Shown here piece after piece: positions 24,339-34,357 of a DNA stretch of 64,000 nucleotides. Position 1 is the first letter of the stretch, and each line of letters starts with the position of its first letter. The stretch is from Streptomyces sp. Edi2. Lineage in GTDB: Bacteria > Actinomycetota > Actinomycetes > Streptomycetales > Streptomycetaceae. A program made the translations under genes and the position numbers. Below the pieces are notes generated by a model. That model made no database searches and was not told where the DNA came from. It worked only from the letters and a program-made list of their open reading frames with translations. The DNA lies in NCBI RefSeq assembly GCF_040253635.1, contig NZ_JBEJGX010000003.1:7775501-7839500 (forward strand), given 5' to 3'.

Positions 24339-24951
24339 GCAAAAGTAAGGCAGCAGGCGGGTGTGCGGATGTCTCGGCGGCACTTCCAGGGGGTGTAAAG
24401 CGGGTCGATGGTGGTAGGCGACCTTATACAACGCCCCGCTCCGCACCGGCTGTTGCTCGGGTGTGTGCCGAGGCGGAACCGGATGCGGTCCGGGCCCGGG
24501 GGTGCTCCTGCCCGGGACGGGTCGCGCGGGGGCGTACCCGGCGTTGGGTGTCGCCGGGGGAAAGAGGAACGGGCCGCCGCCTGTGAGTGGCGTGGCGGCG
24601 GCCCGTACCCCCGGCCAGGGGGCTTCAGTTGCCGGGTACGGACTTGGATGCAGGCCCTCGACGCAGGCCCTCGATGCAGGTCCTGGATGCGGAGCCTGGA
24701 TACGGGGTGGTCGTCGGGCCCCGGAGCGCGATCTGGCCGATTGAACACCCTTCATTCGTACGCTTGTTGGGGCGCTCATCCGTGCTGACCGACCGGCACC
24801 CGTCACTTCTTCTCAAGGGACCCTGCCGCTCGTCTGCAACAACCGCCTTCCGATGGGTATGTTGGGGGCTCGCAGCGTGTGGTCGCTCCTATACGGAGAG
24901 ATCACCCCTGCCCCATGGCTGATGACTGTCGAACCGACGGGAAAGTGTGGA
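24339..24951. other. intergenic stretch with a 13-bp tandem repeat
   Basis: No gene is supported. At 24647-24698 a 13-bp unit (GATGCAGGCCCTC and variants) is repeated four times. Ribosome-binding and start signals for the next gene appear only at its end. Confidence 0.5.
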
Positions 24952-25767
24952 ATGAGCCAGGAATCACGACCGCAGGCCGGCGTCGTCGATGTCAGTACCC
25001 CGAGTGTGGCGCGGATGTACGACTACTACCTGGGCGGCAAGGACAACTACGCCGTGGACCGCGAGGCCTGCGAAGAGCTGAGCAAGGTCGTCCCGAGTAC
25101 CCAGGTGCTGGCGATCAACAACCGGCGCTTCCTCCAGCGGGTGGTCCGCTGGCTGGCCCGCGAACACGGCATCCGCCAGTTCATCGACCACGGCTCAGGC
25201 CTGCCGACCCAGGACAACGTCCACCAGGTCGCCCAGCAGGTCGACCCGGAGTCCCGGGTGGTGTACGTCGACAACGACCCCATCGTGCTGGCGCACGGCC
25301 GTGCGCTGCTGGAGGAGAACGCCCACACCGCCGTGATCCAGGCGGATATGCGGGACACCGAGGGCATCTTCGGCAGTGCCGAGGTCGAGCGGCTGATCGA
25401 CTTCGAGCAGCCCGTCGCCGCGCTGTTCGTCTCGGTCCTCCACTGCATACCCGATGCCGATGACCCGGCCGGGCTCATCAAGAGGGTCGCCGACCGGCTG
25501 GCTCCCGGCAGCTTCCTGGTGGTGTGTCAGTTGGTCAGCGAGGACGCCGCCACCCGCGACTTCGTCACCGAATTCATGCGGGTCAGCACGCACGGCCAGT
25601 GGGGCCGGGTGCGGCAGGCTCATGAGCTGGCCGGGTTCCTGGAGGGGCTGGAGATCCAGGAGCCGGGCCTGGTGGAGGTCTCCACCTGGAAGCCGGACGC
25701 GGACCTCGGTCCCAAGCAGCTCACCCAGGAGTGGATCGAATACGGCGGAGTGGCCCGCAAGCTGTAG
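24952..25767 (+). CDS. SAM-dependent methyltransferase, DUF574 (Methyltransf_19) family
   Basis: This 271-aa protein matches the actinomycete DUF574 family by its N-terminal VARMYDYYLGGKDNYAVDRE. IRQFIDHGSGLPTQDNVHQ and RVVYVDNDPIVLAHGRALL follow at the SAM site. The central segment is LFVSVLHCIPDADDP. The family is expanded in Streptomyces and its substrates are unknown. It is often found near XRE/DUF397 genes, as here. ATG 24952 was chosen because GGAAAG lies seven bases upstream and conservation starts with the next residues. A clear terminator follows the gene. Confidence 0.88.
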   Translation: MSQESRPQAGVVDVSTPSVARMYDYYLGGKDNYAVDREACEELSKVVPSTQVLAINNRRFLQRVVRWLAREHGIRQFIDHGSGLPTQDNVHQVAQQVDPESRVVYVDNDPIVLAHGRALLEENAHTAVIQADMRDTEGIFGSAEVERLIDFEQPVAALFVSVLHCIPDADDPAGLIKRVADRLAPGSFLVVCQLVSEDAATRDFVTEFMRVSTHGQWGRVRQAHELAGFLEGLEIQEPGLVEVSTWKPDADLGPKQLTQEWIEYGGVARKL

Positions 25768-25788
25768 CGCGCACGCGCCGCAGCAGGA

Positions 25789-25829
25789 AAGAGGGGGCGG
25801 GGCGCCCGATGGGTACCCCGCCTCCTTTT
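25789..25829. terminator. rho-independent terminator
   Basis: A stem of about 14 bp, GGGGGCGGGG against CCCCGCCTCC extended by A/T pairs, is followed by TTTT. It lies between the convergent methyltransferase (ends 25767) and the XRE regulator (ends 25867). Confidence 0.75.
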
Positions 25830-25866
25830 GTTGGGCTCCGGGTTCCGCGCGTCAGCCGCCCGCGCC

Positions 25867-26775
25867 TCAGCTCTCCTGCTTGAGCAGCCGCTCCAGGATC
25901 GCCAGGGACTCACGGGGCGACTCGGACTGCGCGCTGAGCCGGTCCATCACCGCGAGGTAATGATCGACGTCATCGCGCTTGTCCAGATAGAGCGCGCTGG
26001 TCAGCTGCTCCAGATAGACGATGTCCGGCAGATCCGGCTCCAGGAACCGGAGGATCGTGATCGGACTACCGGCCGCCGCCAGACCGCCCAGGCTGAACGG
26101 CGCGATCTGCAGCGTGACATTCGGCAGCTCGGCCATCTTCAGCAGATGTCTCAGCTGGCCAGCCATCACCTCAGGGCCGCCGAGCGGACGGCGCAGCGAC
26201 GCCTCGTCGATCACGGCCCATACCCGCGGTGCATCCGGGACGGTCAGCAGCTCCTGACGCTGCACGCGCAGCTGTACCCGTCGCTCGATCTCCTCCTGAG
26301 AGGAGCGCGGATGACCGAGCTGCGCCACCGCGCGGGCGTAGTCCGAGGTCTGCAACAGGCCCGGCACGAACTGGACTTCGTAGGTACGGATCACCGAGGC
26401 GGCCTCTTCGAGACCGATATGCGTCTCGAACCAGCCGGGCAGGACATCGTTGTACTGATGCCACCAGCCCGGAGTGCTGGTCCTGCGGGCCAGCTTGAGG
26501 AAGTCGGAACGGACCGCGTCGTCCGTGACGTTGTAGAGCGTCAGCAGATCGGCGACATCCCGCTCCTTGCAGCTCACCCGGCCCAGCTCCAGGCGGCTGA
26601 TCTTCGCGTGGGAACCCCGGATGGCGTCCCCCGCGGCCTCACGGGTGATGCCCGCCCCTTCACGCAGCCGGCGAAGCTGGGTGCCCAGCACGATCCGCAG
26701 GACGGTCGGGCCGCCCCGCGGATGCTCCAGGTAGCGGCGCAGGGACGGATCGCTGCTCGGCTGCGCGGCGGTCAT
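25867..26775 (-). CDS. XRE-family regulator with DUF5753 domain (WhiJ-like)
   Basis: This 302-aa protein has an N-terminal XRE helix-turn-helix (about 30-85; LGTQLRRLREGAGITREAAGD, SHAKISRLELGR). A DUF5753 domain follows (about 105-295; YEVQFVPGLLQTSDYARAV, LPNVTLQIAPFSLGG). This is the WhiJ-like class that works with a small DUF397 protein and often an ATP-binding protein in Streptomyces development. Both partners are encoded just upstream (26888-27130 and 27326-27832). ATG 26775 fits the family start. Confidence 0.9.
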   Translation of the reverse strand: MTAAQPSSDPSLRRYLEHPRGGPTVLRIVLGTQLRRLREGAGITREAAGDAIRGSHAKISRLELGRVSCKERDVADLLTLYNVTDDAVRSDFLKLARRTSTPGWWHQYNDVLPGWFETHIGLEEAASVIRTYEVQFVPGLLQTSDYARAVAQLGHPRSSQEEIERRVQLRVQRQELLTVPDAPRVWAVIDEASLRRPLGGPEVMAGQLRHLLKMAELPNVTLQIAPFSLGGLAAAGSPITILRFLEPDLPDIVYLEQLTSALYLDKRDDVDHYLAVMDRLSAQSESPRESLAILERLLKQES

Positions 26776-26862
26776 GCTGACTCCCCTGAGTGGTCGGGCG
26801 AGCGCCCAGTGTCCCACCGCCCCGCGCGCTTCGTACAGCCGGGGCGACTATCCGATCGACAT

Positions 26863-26885
26863 ATGCGCCAATCACGACGGCGCAT
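26863..26885. terminator. short hairpin downstream of the DUF397 gene
   Basis: ATGCGCC and GGCGCAT form a 7-bp stem with a 9-nt loop, 3 bp downstream of the DUF397 stop. It may attenuate transcription into the XRE gene, giving different amounts of the two products. There is no T-run. Confidence 0.35.
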
Positions 26886-26887
26886 CG

Positions 26888-27130
26888 TCAGTGGCCGGCG
26901 ATGAGATCGTCGAAGTCACCGTCCTTGGCTCCCTGGACGAAAGCCATTATCTCGTCGTGGGTGTAGACGAGCGCCGGACCCGAGGTGAACCGGGAGTTGC
27001 GCACCGCCACCCCGCCGTCCGAAAGAACGGCCAGCTCCACACAGTTGCCGCTGGGGTTACTGCGGCGGCTCTTGCGCCAGACGACGCCTTCGATGCTGGT
27101 CGCCTGCATGCCGTTGGTCACCGGCTCCAT
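26888..27130 (-). CDS. DUF397 protein (small WhiJ-system partner)
   Basis: This 80-aa protein has the DUF397 core: VVWRKSRRSNPSGNCVELAVL, GGVAVRNSRF, and an end with FVQGAKDGDFDDL. Small DUF397 proteins pair with WhiJ-like XRE regulators and are thought to antagonise or modulate them. AAGGAGCAACTGTT precedes the ATG at 27130, a good ribosome-binding site. The gene lies 112 bp upstream of the XRE gene on the same strand and is divergent from the ATP-binding protein gene. Confidence 0.9.
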   Translation of the reverse strand: MEPVTNGMQATSIEGVVWRKSRRSNPSGNCVELAVLSDGGVAVRNSRFTSGPALVYTHDEIMAFVQGAKDGDFDDLIAGH

Positions 27131-27235
27131 AACAGTTGCTCCTTGCTGGAGGTCTCTCCTCCGACCGATCCCGAGCCTGCGATCACGTTGGCGTGAACAA
27201 GCCCCTGAGCGACCGTCCTTACTGATGTAATTGCA

Positions 27236-27249
27236 GATGCACTTGCATC
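27236..27249. promoter_or_regulatory. perfect palindrome GATGCA-CT-TGCATC (operator candidate)
   Basis: The palindrome lies in the 195-bp gap between the divergent DUF397 (minus) and ATP-binding protein (plus) genes, within an AT-richer stretch. It is a good candidate for the XRE regulator's site. Confidence 0.5.
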
Positions 27250-27325
27250 CTGTGACGGCTGACGAGGATATTAGCCCTCCGAGGCAGTCCGGCCCAGCCC
27301 TGAATTCCCCCTCGCGGAGATGTTG

Positions 27326-27832
27326 ATGACCACACATCCGGCAGAGACCGTGCACGACGCCCTTCGGGAGGAACCGTGTGAGGGCGGATGGTGGATGCCA
27401 GCCCCCGACGGCTTCGCCGCCTGCGCCCTCAGCGGCACCGCGCGCACCGTGCCGGAGGCCCGCCGGTTCACCCGGGCGACTCTCGCGGGCTGGCAGATGT
27501 GCGCCGATGTGGCCGATGACGTGGCCCTGGTCGTCTCCGAACTCGTCAGCAACGCCTTGCGTTACGGCGCCAAGGACGCGGGGGACGACGACGCCGTCGA
27601 GGCACCCGCCCCCTTCTGCAACGCCTGGCTCGCGCTGACCCGGCAGAACTCCACCGTGCTCTGCGCGGTCTCGGACGCCGGAACCGACGCCCCCGTCGTC
27701 AAGCCGCCGGACGCCCTGTCGGAGTCCGGACGCGGCCTGCACATCGTCGACCAGCTGAGCGACTCCTGGGGCTGGACACCGCCGGACGGGACCGGGAAGA
27801 CGGTCTGGGCGACGGTGTCGAGTCGGGGCTGA
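27326..27832 (+). CDS. ATP-binding (HATPase) anti-sigma-like protein
   Basis: This 168-aa protein has a single GHKL ATPase domain of the serine-kinase anti-sigma type: ARTVPEARRFTRATLAGW, N-box DDVALVVSELVSNALRYG, and G2-box SESGRGLHIVDQLSDSWG. A loop with DAGDDDAVEAP is inserted after the N-box. It completes the WhiJ-type triad with the adjacent DUF397 and XRE genes. ATG 27326 was preferred because GGAG lies six bases upstream; ATG 27320 is the alternative. Its partner (sigma factor or other) is not encoded here. Confidence 0.85.
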   Translation: MTTHPAETVHDALREEPCEGGWWMPAPDGFAACALSGTARTVPEARRFTRATLAGWQMCADVADDVALVVSELVSNALRYGAKDAGDDDAVEAPAPFCNAWLALTRQNSTVLCAVSDAGTDAPVVKPPDALSESGRGLHIVDQLSDSWGWTPPDGTGKTVWATVSSRG

Positions 27833-27875
27833 GACGCGGCTGAGGCGGGGGCCGGGGGAGCGCGGCGCGGGCCGG

Positions 27876-27917
27876 CCCCGCGGAACGGGGCCCGGTCGCC
27901 CCGCGGAACGGGGCCCG
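27876..27917. repeat. two copies of a 19-bp hairpin-forming repeat
   Basis: CCCCGCGGAACGGGGCCCG occurs at 27876-27894 and 27899-27917. Each copy can fold CCCCG-CGGAA-CGGGG. The pair separates the ATP-binding protein gene from the LysR gene on the same strand and may act as tandem attenuators. Confidence 0.6.
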
Positions 27918-27975
27918 CTCCCGCCGTGTGACGATTCCCGGGTCGCCCTCACCCGAGCGGAAGGCCCGAGAAGCC

Positions 27976-28923
27976 GTGGATCTGCTGTCCCTGCGCTACT
28001 TCCGGGAGGTCGCGCGCCGGGAGCACGTCAGCCGGGCCGCCGAGGAACTACGAGTGGCCCAGCCCTCGGTGAGCCGGACGATCGCCCGGCTGGAGGCCGA
28101 GCTGGGCGTGCCGCTCTTCGACCGGCAGGGCCGCACCATCCGGCTCAACCGCTATGGCGCCGCGTTCCTGGCCCGGGTCGAGCGGGCCCTGGACGAACTC
28201 GACGACGCACGGCGGGAGATGGCCGATGCCGCCGGACTGGACGACGGCTCCGTCGCCGTGGCCGCCGAGACGCTGTTGCCCCTCACCGAACTGCTGGCCG
28301 GATTCCGCGCCGCCCACCCCGGGGTCATCGTCCGCTGCCTGCAGTCGACTCCCGATGTGATGCACCAACAGTTACGGTCCCGGGAGGTCGACTTCTGTAT
28401 CGCCTCCCAGCCGCTGTCCGGGCCCGGTCTGGGCGCCGTGCGGCTCTCGCGCGAAGAGGTGCTGCTCGTGGTGCCGGCCGGTCATCCGCTGGCCGCCCGG
28501 GAGCGGGTCACGGTGGCCGAGATCGCCGACGAGCCCTTCATCACCACCAGGACGGGGCACTGGCAACGTGCGCTGCTGGAGCGGCTGTTCAGCGGGATCG
28601 GGCGGCGGCCGGTGATCTCCTGCGAGGGAGACGAGCCGGGTGCCACGCACTTCCTGGTGGCAGCCGGCCTCGGCATCGGCCTGATCCCCGCGCTCGCCCG
28701 CGCCGAGCTCCCGCAGGTGCCGCTCGCCTGGCTGCACCTCGACACCCCTGACTGCGTACGGACCCTGAGCCTGGTCCGGCGCGAGGACAGCTATCTCTCC
28801 ACGGCCGCCAGGCGGTTCCGCGACATGGCCGTGGCGCACTTCGCGGCACGGGGGCGAGGCGACCGGCCGGGAGATGTCCGGCCGGGCACGGCGCGACCGG
28901 AGGAGGCATCGGGGTCCCGGTAG
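27976..28923 (+). CDS. LysR-family transcriptional regulator
   Basis: This 315-aa LysR protein has an N-terminal helix-turn-helix (LRYFREVARREHVSRAAEEL, QPSVSRTIARLEAELGVPLF). The co-inducer domain follows (about 90-290; VDFCIASQPLSGPGLG, GATHFLVAAGLGIGLIPAL). GTG 27976 matches the usual family start; GTG 27928 is possible. One TTA codon (28372-28374, leucine in HQQLRS) suggests bldA dependence, unlike its neighbours. Family members often regulate an adjacent gene. Here the next gene (meaB) is convergent, so the target is not evident. Confidence 0.88.
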   Translation: MDLLSLRYFREVARREHVSRAAEELRVAQPSVSRTIARLEAELGVPLFDRQGRTIRLNRYGAAFLARVERALDELDDARREMADAAGLDDGSVAVAAETLLPLTELLAGFRAAHPGVIVRCLQSTPDVMHQQLRSREVDFCIASQPLSGPGLGAVRLSREEVLLVVPAGHPLAARERVTVAEIADEPFITTRTGHWQRALLERLFSGIGRRPVISCEGDEPGATHFLVAAGLGIGLIPALARAELPQVPLAWLHLDTPDCVRTLSLVRREDSYLSTAARRFRDMAVAHFAARGRGDRPGDVRPGTARPEEASGSR

Positions 28924-28973
28924 CGCGGAACTTCCCTATGCCTCGCCCGTCAGCCCGTCAGCCCGCAAGGCCT

Positions 28974-29975
28974 TCAGCCCGCGAGGCCGTCCCCGAGCCC
29001 GAACGCCTCCAGCAGGCGTTCGGCTGCCAGCGTCGCGGTGATCTCGCCGTCGCGCACCGCCTTTTCGACGCCGGGGCCCAGCCGGCGCACCTCGGGGTGC
29101 TCCTGGAGGCGGTCGATCAGCCGGTCGCGGACCATCGACCAGGTCCAGTCGACCTGCTGGGCGCGGCGCCGCTCGGCCAGTGCGCCGGTGGACTCCAGGA
29201 GGGTGCGGTGCTGCTCGACCCGCTCCCAGACCCCCTTCAGACCGGTGCCCTCGCGGGCGCTGCAGGTCAGGACGGGAGGTGTCCAGGCCGCGTCAGGGGG
29301 CTGCAACAGCCGCAGCGCTCCGGACAGTTCGCGGGCCGCCGAACGCGCGTCCCGCTCGTGCGGGCCGTCGGCCTTGTTGACGGAGACCAGGTCCGCCAGC
29401 TCCAGTACGCCCTTCTTGATGCCCTGGAGCTGGTCGCCGGTGCGGGCCAGGGTCAGCAGCAGAAAGGTGTCGACCATGCCGGCGACGGTGGTCTCGGACT
29501 GGCCGACGCCGACCGTCTCCACCAGGACGACGTCGTAGCCCGCGGCCTCCATCACCACGATGGACTCCCGGGTGGCCCGCGCCACCCCGCCCAGCGTGCC
29601 GGAGGTGGGGGAGGGGCGGACGAACGCCGCCGGGTCCGTGGCCAGCCGCTCCATCCGGGTCTTGTCGCCCAGGATGGAGCCGCCGGTACGGCTGGAGGAC
29701 GGGTCGACGGCGAGCACCGCCACCCGGTGTCCGGCGCCGGTCAGCAGCGAGCCGAGCGCGTCGATGAAGGTCGACTTGCCGACGCCCGGCACCCCGCTGA
29801 TGCCCACTCTGCGGGCCGCGCCGGAGTGCGGCAGCAGCTCGACCAGCAGCCGCTGGGCCGCCGCCCGGTGGTCGGGCCGGGTGGACTCCACCAGGGTGAC
29901 GGCGCGGGCGATCCAGGCGCGGGAGCCCGCACGGACACCTTCGGCGTACCGGTCGACATCGATCGTCGCAGGCAT
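28974..29975 (-). CDS. meaB: MeaB/ArgK GTPase, methylmalonyl-CoA mutase chaperone
   Basis: This 333-aa G3E-family P-loop GTPase protects and reloads the cobalamin cofactor of methylmalonyl-CoA mutase. Visible motifs are Walker A ISGVPGVGKST (59-69), DPSSSRTGGSILGDKTRM, switch region ETVGVGQSE, and base-recognition NKAD. Length and C-terminal helices are normal for MeaB. It lies 10 bp downstream of mutB on the same strand, the standard operon order. Confidence 0.95.
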   Translation of the reverse strand: MPATIDVDRYAEGVRAGSRAWIARAVTLVESTRPDHRAAAQRLLVELLPHSGAARRVGISGVPGVGKSTFIDALGSLLTGAGHRVAVLAVDPSSSRTGGSILGDKTRMERLATDPAAFVRPSPTSGTLGGVARATRESIVVMEAAGYDVVLVETVGVGQSETTVAGMVDTFLLLTLARTGDQLQGIKKGVLELADLVSVNKADGPHERDARSAARELSGALRLLQPPDAAWTPPVLTCSAREGTGLKGVWERVEQHRTLLESTGALAERRRAQQVDWTWSMVRDRLIDRLQEHPEVRRLGPGVEKAVRDGEITATLAAERLLEAFGLGDGLAG

Positions 29976-29985
29976 GACCCCCCGC

Positions 29986-32217
29986 TCAGAGCTCGTGGCC
30001 GAGGACCGACGCCAGGTCCCGCACCAGGTCGTGCGCGGCCTCCGGAATGACCGTGCCGGGCAGGAAGACCGCGGCGGCGCCCATGTCGCGCAGCGGCTGC
30101 ACGTCCTGCGGCGGGATCACCCCGCCCACCACGATCGTGATGTCCTCGCGGTCCTCGGCGGCCAGTGCCTCCTTGAGCGCGGGCACCAGGGTCAGGTGCC
30201 CGGCCGCCAGCGAGGACACCCCGACGATATGGACGTCCGCCTCCACCGCCTGGCGGGCGACCTCGGCCGGGGTCTGGAACAGCGGGCCGACATCGACGTC
30301 GAAGCCCAGGTCGGCGAAGGCCGTGGCGATCACCTTCTGGCCGCGGTCATGGCCGTCCTGGCCCATCTTGGCCACCAGGATGCGCGGCCGGCGCCCCTCG
30401 GCGCGCTCGAACTCGGCCACCAGGTCCCGGGTGCGCTCGACACCGGAGGAGGGGCCCGCTTCGTCTCGGTACACACCGGAGATCGTACGGATCTGGCCGG
30501 AGTGCCGCCCGTAGACCGATTCCAGGGCATCCGAGATCTCGCCGACGGTGGCCATCGCACGGGCCGCGTCCACCGCCAGCGCCAGCAGATTGCCCTCCAG
30601 GCCCTCGCCGGGACCGGACTCGGCCGCCGCGGTCAGTGCCCGCAGCGCTGCCTGGCAGGCGTCCTCGTCGCGCTCGGCACGCAGCCGCTTCAGCTTGTCG
30701 ATCTGCTGGGCGCGCACCGAGGAGTTGTCGACCTTGAGGACGTCGATCTCCTCATCGGTCTCCACCCGGTACTTGTTCACGCCGATCAGCGCCTGCCGCC
30801 CCGAGTCGATCCGCGCCTGGGTTCGGGCCGCGGCCTCCTCGACCCGCAGCTTGGGGATGCCCGCGTCGATGGCCTTGGCCATCCCGCCGGCCGCCTCGAC
30901 TTCCTCGATGTGCTGCCAGGCCCGCCGCGCCAGGTCGTGGGTGAGCTTTTCGACGTAGGCGCTGCCGCCCCACGGGTCGATGACCCGGCAGGTGCCCGAC
31001 TCCTGCTGCAGGAACAGCTGGGTGTTACGGGCGATACGGGCGGAGAAGTCGGTGGGCAGGGCCAGCGCCTCGTCGAGGGCGTTGGTGTGCAGGGACTGGG
31101 TGTGGCCCTGGGTGGCGGCCATCGCCTCCACACAAGTACGCGTGACGTTGTTGAAGACGTCCTGCGCGGTCAGCGACCAGCCCGAGGTCTGCGAATGGGT
31201 GCGCAGGGAGAGGGACTTGGGGTTCTTCGGCTCGAAGCGCTGGACCAGGCGTGCCCACAGCAGCCGGGCCGCCCGCAGCTTGGCGATCTCCATGAAGAAG
31301 TTCATGCCGATCGCCCAGAAGAACGACAGCCGCGGGGCGAAGGAGTCCACGTCCATGCCCGCCGCCATGCCCGCGCGCAGGTACTCCACCCCGTCCGCGA
31401 GGGTGTACGCCAGTTCCAGGTCGGCCGTCGCGCCCGCCTCTTGTATGTGGTAGCCGGAGATGGAGATGGAGTTGTAGCGCGGCATCTTCTGCGAGGTGTA
31501 CGCGAAGATGTCGGAGATGATCCGCATCGAGGGCTGCGGTGGGTAGATGTAGGTGTTGCGGACCATGAACTCCTTGAGGATGTCGTTCTGGATGGTCCCG
31601 GCCAGCTTCTCGGGCGGTACGCCCTGCTCCTCGGCGGCCACGATGTAGAGGGCGAGAACGGGCAGCACCGCGCCGTTCATCGTCATCGACACCGTCATCT
31701 TGTCCAGCGGGATGCCCTCGAAGAGCTGCCGCATGTCGTAGATCGAGTCGATCGCGACGCCCGCCATGCCGACGTCGCCGGTCACCCGTGGGTGGTCGCT
31801 GTCGTAACCGCGGTGGGTGGGCAGGTCGAAGGCGACCGACAGGCCCTTCTGGCCGGCCGCGAGGTTGCGGCGGTAGAAGGCGTTGGACTCCTCGGCGGTG
31901 GAGAAGCCGGCGTACTGCCGGATCGTCCAGGGCTGGTTGACGTACATCGTCGGGTACGGGCCGCGCAGATACGGCGTGATCCCCGGGTATGTGCCCAAGA
32001 AGTCCAGGCCGTCGAGGTCCACGTCGGTGTACAGCGGCTTGACGTCGATGCCCTCCGGCGTCTCCCACGTCAGATCCGCCACGCCCTTGCCGGTGGACTG
32101 CGCCACGGCCTCGGCCCACTCCCCGGTGCCGCCGGCGGTGTCCGCCGCAGCCGGCTTCCCCAGCTCGACCGTGCTGAAGTCCGGGATGGCGCCCGTCTGC
32201 TGTGTCGTGTCGTTCAT
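29986..32217 (-). CDS. mutB: methylmalonyl-CoA mutase, large (catalytic) subunit
   Basis: This 743-aa protein contains the substrate-binding TIM barrel ([55 protein letters not shown]). The C-terminal B12-binding domain has the histidine motif DGHDRG in [14 protein letters not shown]. It interconverts succinyl-CoA and methylmalonyl-CoA, supplying or draining an extender unit for polyketides and propionyl-CoA metabolism. The start overlaps the mutA stop (TGATG); a GTG one codon earlier (32220) is an alternative. No B12 riboswitch was seen upstream of the operon. Confidence 0.96.
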   Translation of the reverse strand: MNDTTQQTGAIPDFSTVELGKPAAADTAGGTGEWAEAVAQSTGKGVADLTWETPEGIDVKPLYTDVDLDGLDFLGTYPGITPYLRGPYPTMYVNQPWTIRQYAGFSTAEESNAFYRRNLAAGQKGLSVAFDLPTHRGYDSDHPRVTGDVGMAGVAIDSIYDMRQLFEGIPLDKMTVSMTMNGAVLPVLALYIVAAEEQGVPPEKLAGTIQNDILKEFMVRNTYIYPPQPSMRIISDIFAYTSQKMPRYNSISISGYHIQEAGATADLELAYTLADGVEYLRAGMAAGMDVDSFAPRLSFFWAIGMNFFMEIAKLRAARLLWARLVQRFEPKNPKSLSLRTHSQTSGWSLTAQDVFNNVTRTCVEAMAATQGHTQSLHTNALDEALALPTDFSARIARNTQLFLQQESGTCRVIDPWGGSAYVEKLTHDLARRAWQHIEEVEAAGGMAKAIDAGIPKLRVEEAAARTQARIDSGRQALIGVNKYRVETDEEIDVLKVDNSSVRAQQIDKLKRLRAERDEDACQAALRALTAAAESGPGEGLEGNLLALAVDAARAMATVGEISDALESVYGRHSGQIRTISGVYRDEAGPSSGVERTRDLVAEFERAEGRRPRILVAKMGQDGHDRGQKVIATAFADLGFDVDVGPLFQTPAEVARQAVEADVHIVGVSSLAAGHLTLVPALKEALAAEDREDITIVVGGVIPPQDVQPLRDMGAAAVFLPGTVIPEAAHDLVRDLASVLGHEL

Positions 32218-34100
32218 CACGCCACCTCCATGACATCCAGGGCCGAGGACAGCACCTCGACTGCGTCGCAGCCCGCGAAGACGAAGGAGTCCACCCCGGC
32301 CGCTACGAATTCCTCCCGGCGCTCACCCGGCTTGCCGGCCAGGTGCACCCGCAGCGCCCCCGCCGACTTCAGCGCGGTCGCCACGGCCGCCGCCTGCTCG
32401 CCGTACACCGCGTCGCTCGAACACAGACAGGCGATCCGCGCGCCGCTGCGGGCGAACGCCTCGGCCACCGACTCCGCGTCCACCGGCGCGGCCTCCTGCA
32501 CCGTCTCGATGCCGCCGGCCTGGAAGAGATTGGCGGCGAACGTCACCCGCGCGGTGTGCGCCGCGACCGGGCCCAGCGCGGCCAGGAAGACCTTCGGCCG
32601 GTCACCGCTCGCCGCCAGACGGTCGTCGGAGCGCGACCGCAGCCGCTCGTAGGCATCGTCCCTGCGCACCCGAGGCAGCCCTCCGCCGATCGGGTCGGGC
32701 GCCGGCTCGCGGTGCACCGGGGGCTCGGCGAGGTGCGGGAACTCGCTGACCCCGGTGATCGGTTCGCGCCGGTGGGCGAGGTCCTTGCTGCGGCGCTCCC
32801 AGGTACGGGCCAGCCGCCCGGCGATCATCCCGGACCGCAGCGCCGCGGCCTGACCGCCCGCGCCCTCGATCTCCTGGAAGAACGCCCAGGCCGCACCGGC
32901 CAGCTCGTCGGTCAGGTTCTCCACGTACCAGGAACCGCCCGCCGGGTCGATCACCTTCGACAGATGCGACTCCTCCAGCAGCACGGACTGGGTGTTCCGG
33001 GCGATCCGGCGGGCGAACGCATCGGGCACGCCCAGTGCGGCATCGAACGGCAGGACCGTCACCGCCTCCGCGCCGCCCACGCCCGCGGACAACCCGGCGA
33101 CCGTGGTGCGCAGCATGTTCACCCACGGGTCCCGACGGGTCATCATCACGGTGGAGGTGACGGCGTGCTGGCGCTGCGCGGCGGCCGCGGGGGAGGCCCC
33201 GCAGACCTCGGCGACCCGCGCCCACAGCCGCCGGGCAGCGCGCAGCTTGGCGATCGTCAGGAACTGGTCGGCGGTGGCGGCATAGCGGAACTCCAGTTGC
33301 CGGCAGGCGTCGTCGATGCCCAGGCCGGACTCCGTCAGCTGCCGCAGATAGGCGACACCGGTCGCCAGCGAGGCGCCCAGTTCCTCGGCCGCGGAGCCGC
33401 CCGCCTCGTGGTACGGCAGCGCGTCCACGGCCAGCGCGCGCACGCCGGGCGCCTCCGCGGCGCAGCGCGCGGCGATCCGGGCGGCCGACTCCCCCTGCAA
33501 GCGGAGCTTGGCGTCGTCGCCCGTACGGGCCAGCAGACCGAGCGGGTCGGCGCCCAGGCAGCCGACCGCCTCGGTGAGCGGCGCGCCGGACGCGGTGTAG
33601 AGCCGCAGCAACTCCTCGGCGGCGGGCGCGAAATCGGCGCCGGCGTCCAGCACCACCGCGGCCAGGTCCAGATAGACACCGTCGAGCGCGCGCTCCAGGC
33701 CGTCCACCGGCAGCCCGCCGTCGCCGACGGCCAGCCAGACCGAGGTGACGCCGTTCTCCAGGTCGGCCAGTACCGCTTCATTGGCACGCACCGGATCGGT
33801 GTGGACATGGCGCTGGCGTACGTCCCACCCGGCGACGGTCGTGCCCTCGGGCCGGCCGGCCCGTACGAACGGCGGGAAGCCCGGAAGGCCCAGGGAGCCC
33901 GTGGCGTCCTCGGCGGTGTAGAGCGGGCGGATGCGGATACCGTCCTGCAGATCGGTGGCGAGCGCATCCTCGGCGGCGGTGCCCGTCGCCTCTGAGGCGC
34001 CCGATTTGCGCAGCACGCCTTCGACGAGGCGCTGCCACTGCTCTCGATCGGCATCGGGGAAGGCGGCGGCCAGGGGGAGTTCGGAGGGCTCGGCGGTCAT
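32217..34100 (-). CDS. mutA: methylmalonyl-CoA mutase, small subunit
   Basis: This 627-aa subunit resembles MutB in its barrel ([39 protein letters not shown]). It lacks the B12-ligand histidine: the C-terminal domain keeps the fold ([22 protein letters not shown]) but not the DxHxxG motif, as expected for the non-catalytic subunit. It starts the mutA-mutB-meaB operon. The gap upstream to 34357 contains no recognised riboswitch. The start at 34100 matches family length. Confidence 0.95.
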   Translation of the reverse strand: MTAEPSELPLAAAFPDADREQWQRLVEGVLRKSGASEATGTAAEDALATDLQDGIRIRPLYTAEDATGSLGLPGFPPFVRAGRPEGTTVAGWDVRQRHVHTDPVRANEAVLADLENGVTSVWLAVGDGGLPVDGLERALDGVYLDLAAVVLDAGADFAPAAEELLRLYTASGAPLTEAVGCLGADPLGLLARTGDDAKLRLQGESAARIAARCAAEAPGVRALAVDALPYHEAGGSAAEELGASLATGVAYLRQLTESGLGIDDACRQLEFRYAATADQFLTIAKLRAARRLWARVAEVCGASPAAAAQRQHAVTSTVMMTRRDPWVNMLRTTVAGLSAGVGGAEAVTVLPFDAALGVPDAFARRIARNTQSVLLEESHLSKVIDPAGGSWYVENLTDELAGAAWAFFQEIEGAGGQAAALRSGMIAGRLARTWERRSKDLAHRREPITGVSEFPHLAEPPVHREPAPDPIGGGLPRVRRDDAYERLRSRSDDRLAASGDRPKVFLAALGPVAAHTARVTFAANLFQAGGIETVQEAAPVDAESVAEAFARSGARIACLCSSDAVYGEQAAAVATALKSAGALRVHLAGKPGERREEFVAAGVDSFVFAGCDAVEVLSSALDVMEVA

Positions 34101-34357
34101 AGCAGCAGGCTAAGCGAACGACCGTTAGCTGGAGCAGGGGCTCCAGCTGTGACCTTGCCCTCGTTGACCTCCCATGGATCTTCATATTTATGCGCCGGAA
34201 GGGGCAGGTGAGACGGTTCGGTCCTACGGTGCCGAGTCATCCTTTTCCCCCCGCGGGACGCGCCTGCCGCGGGCCGCCGCGGAGGTTCCGTAACGTGGGC
34301 GCGGCACCCTCCCTCAAGCCCGCGAGCCCTCAAGGGGCAGGGGCCCGGAGGAGCGCG

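Noticed and set aside
34101..34357. possible B12 riboswitch before mutA
   Set aside because: No conserved B12-box sequence was found on either strand in this gap.
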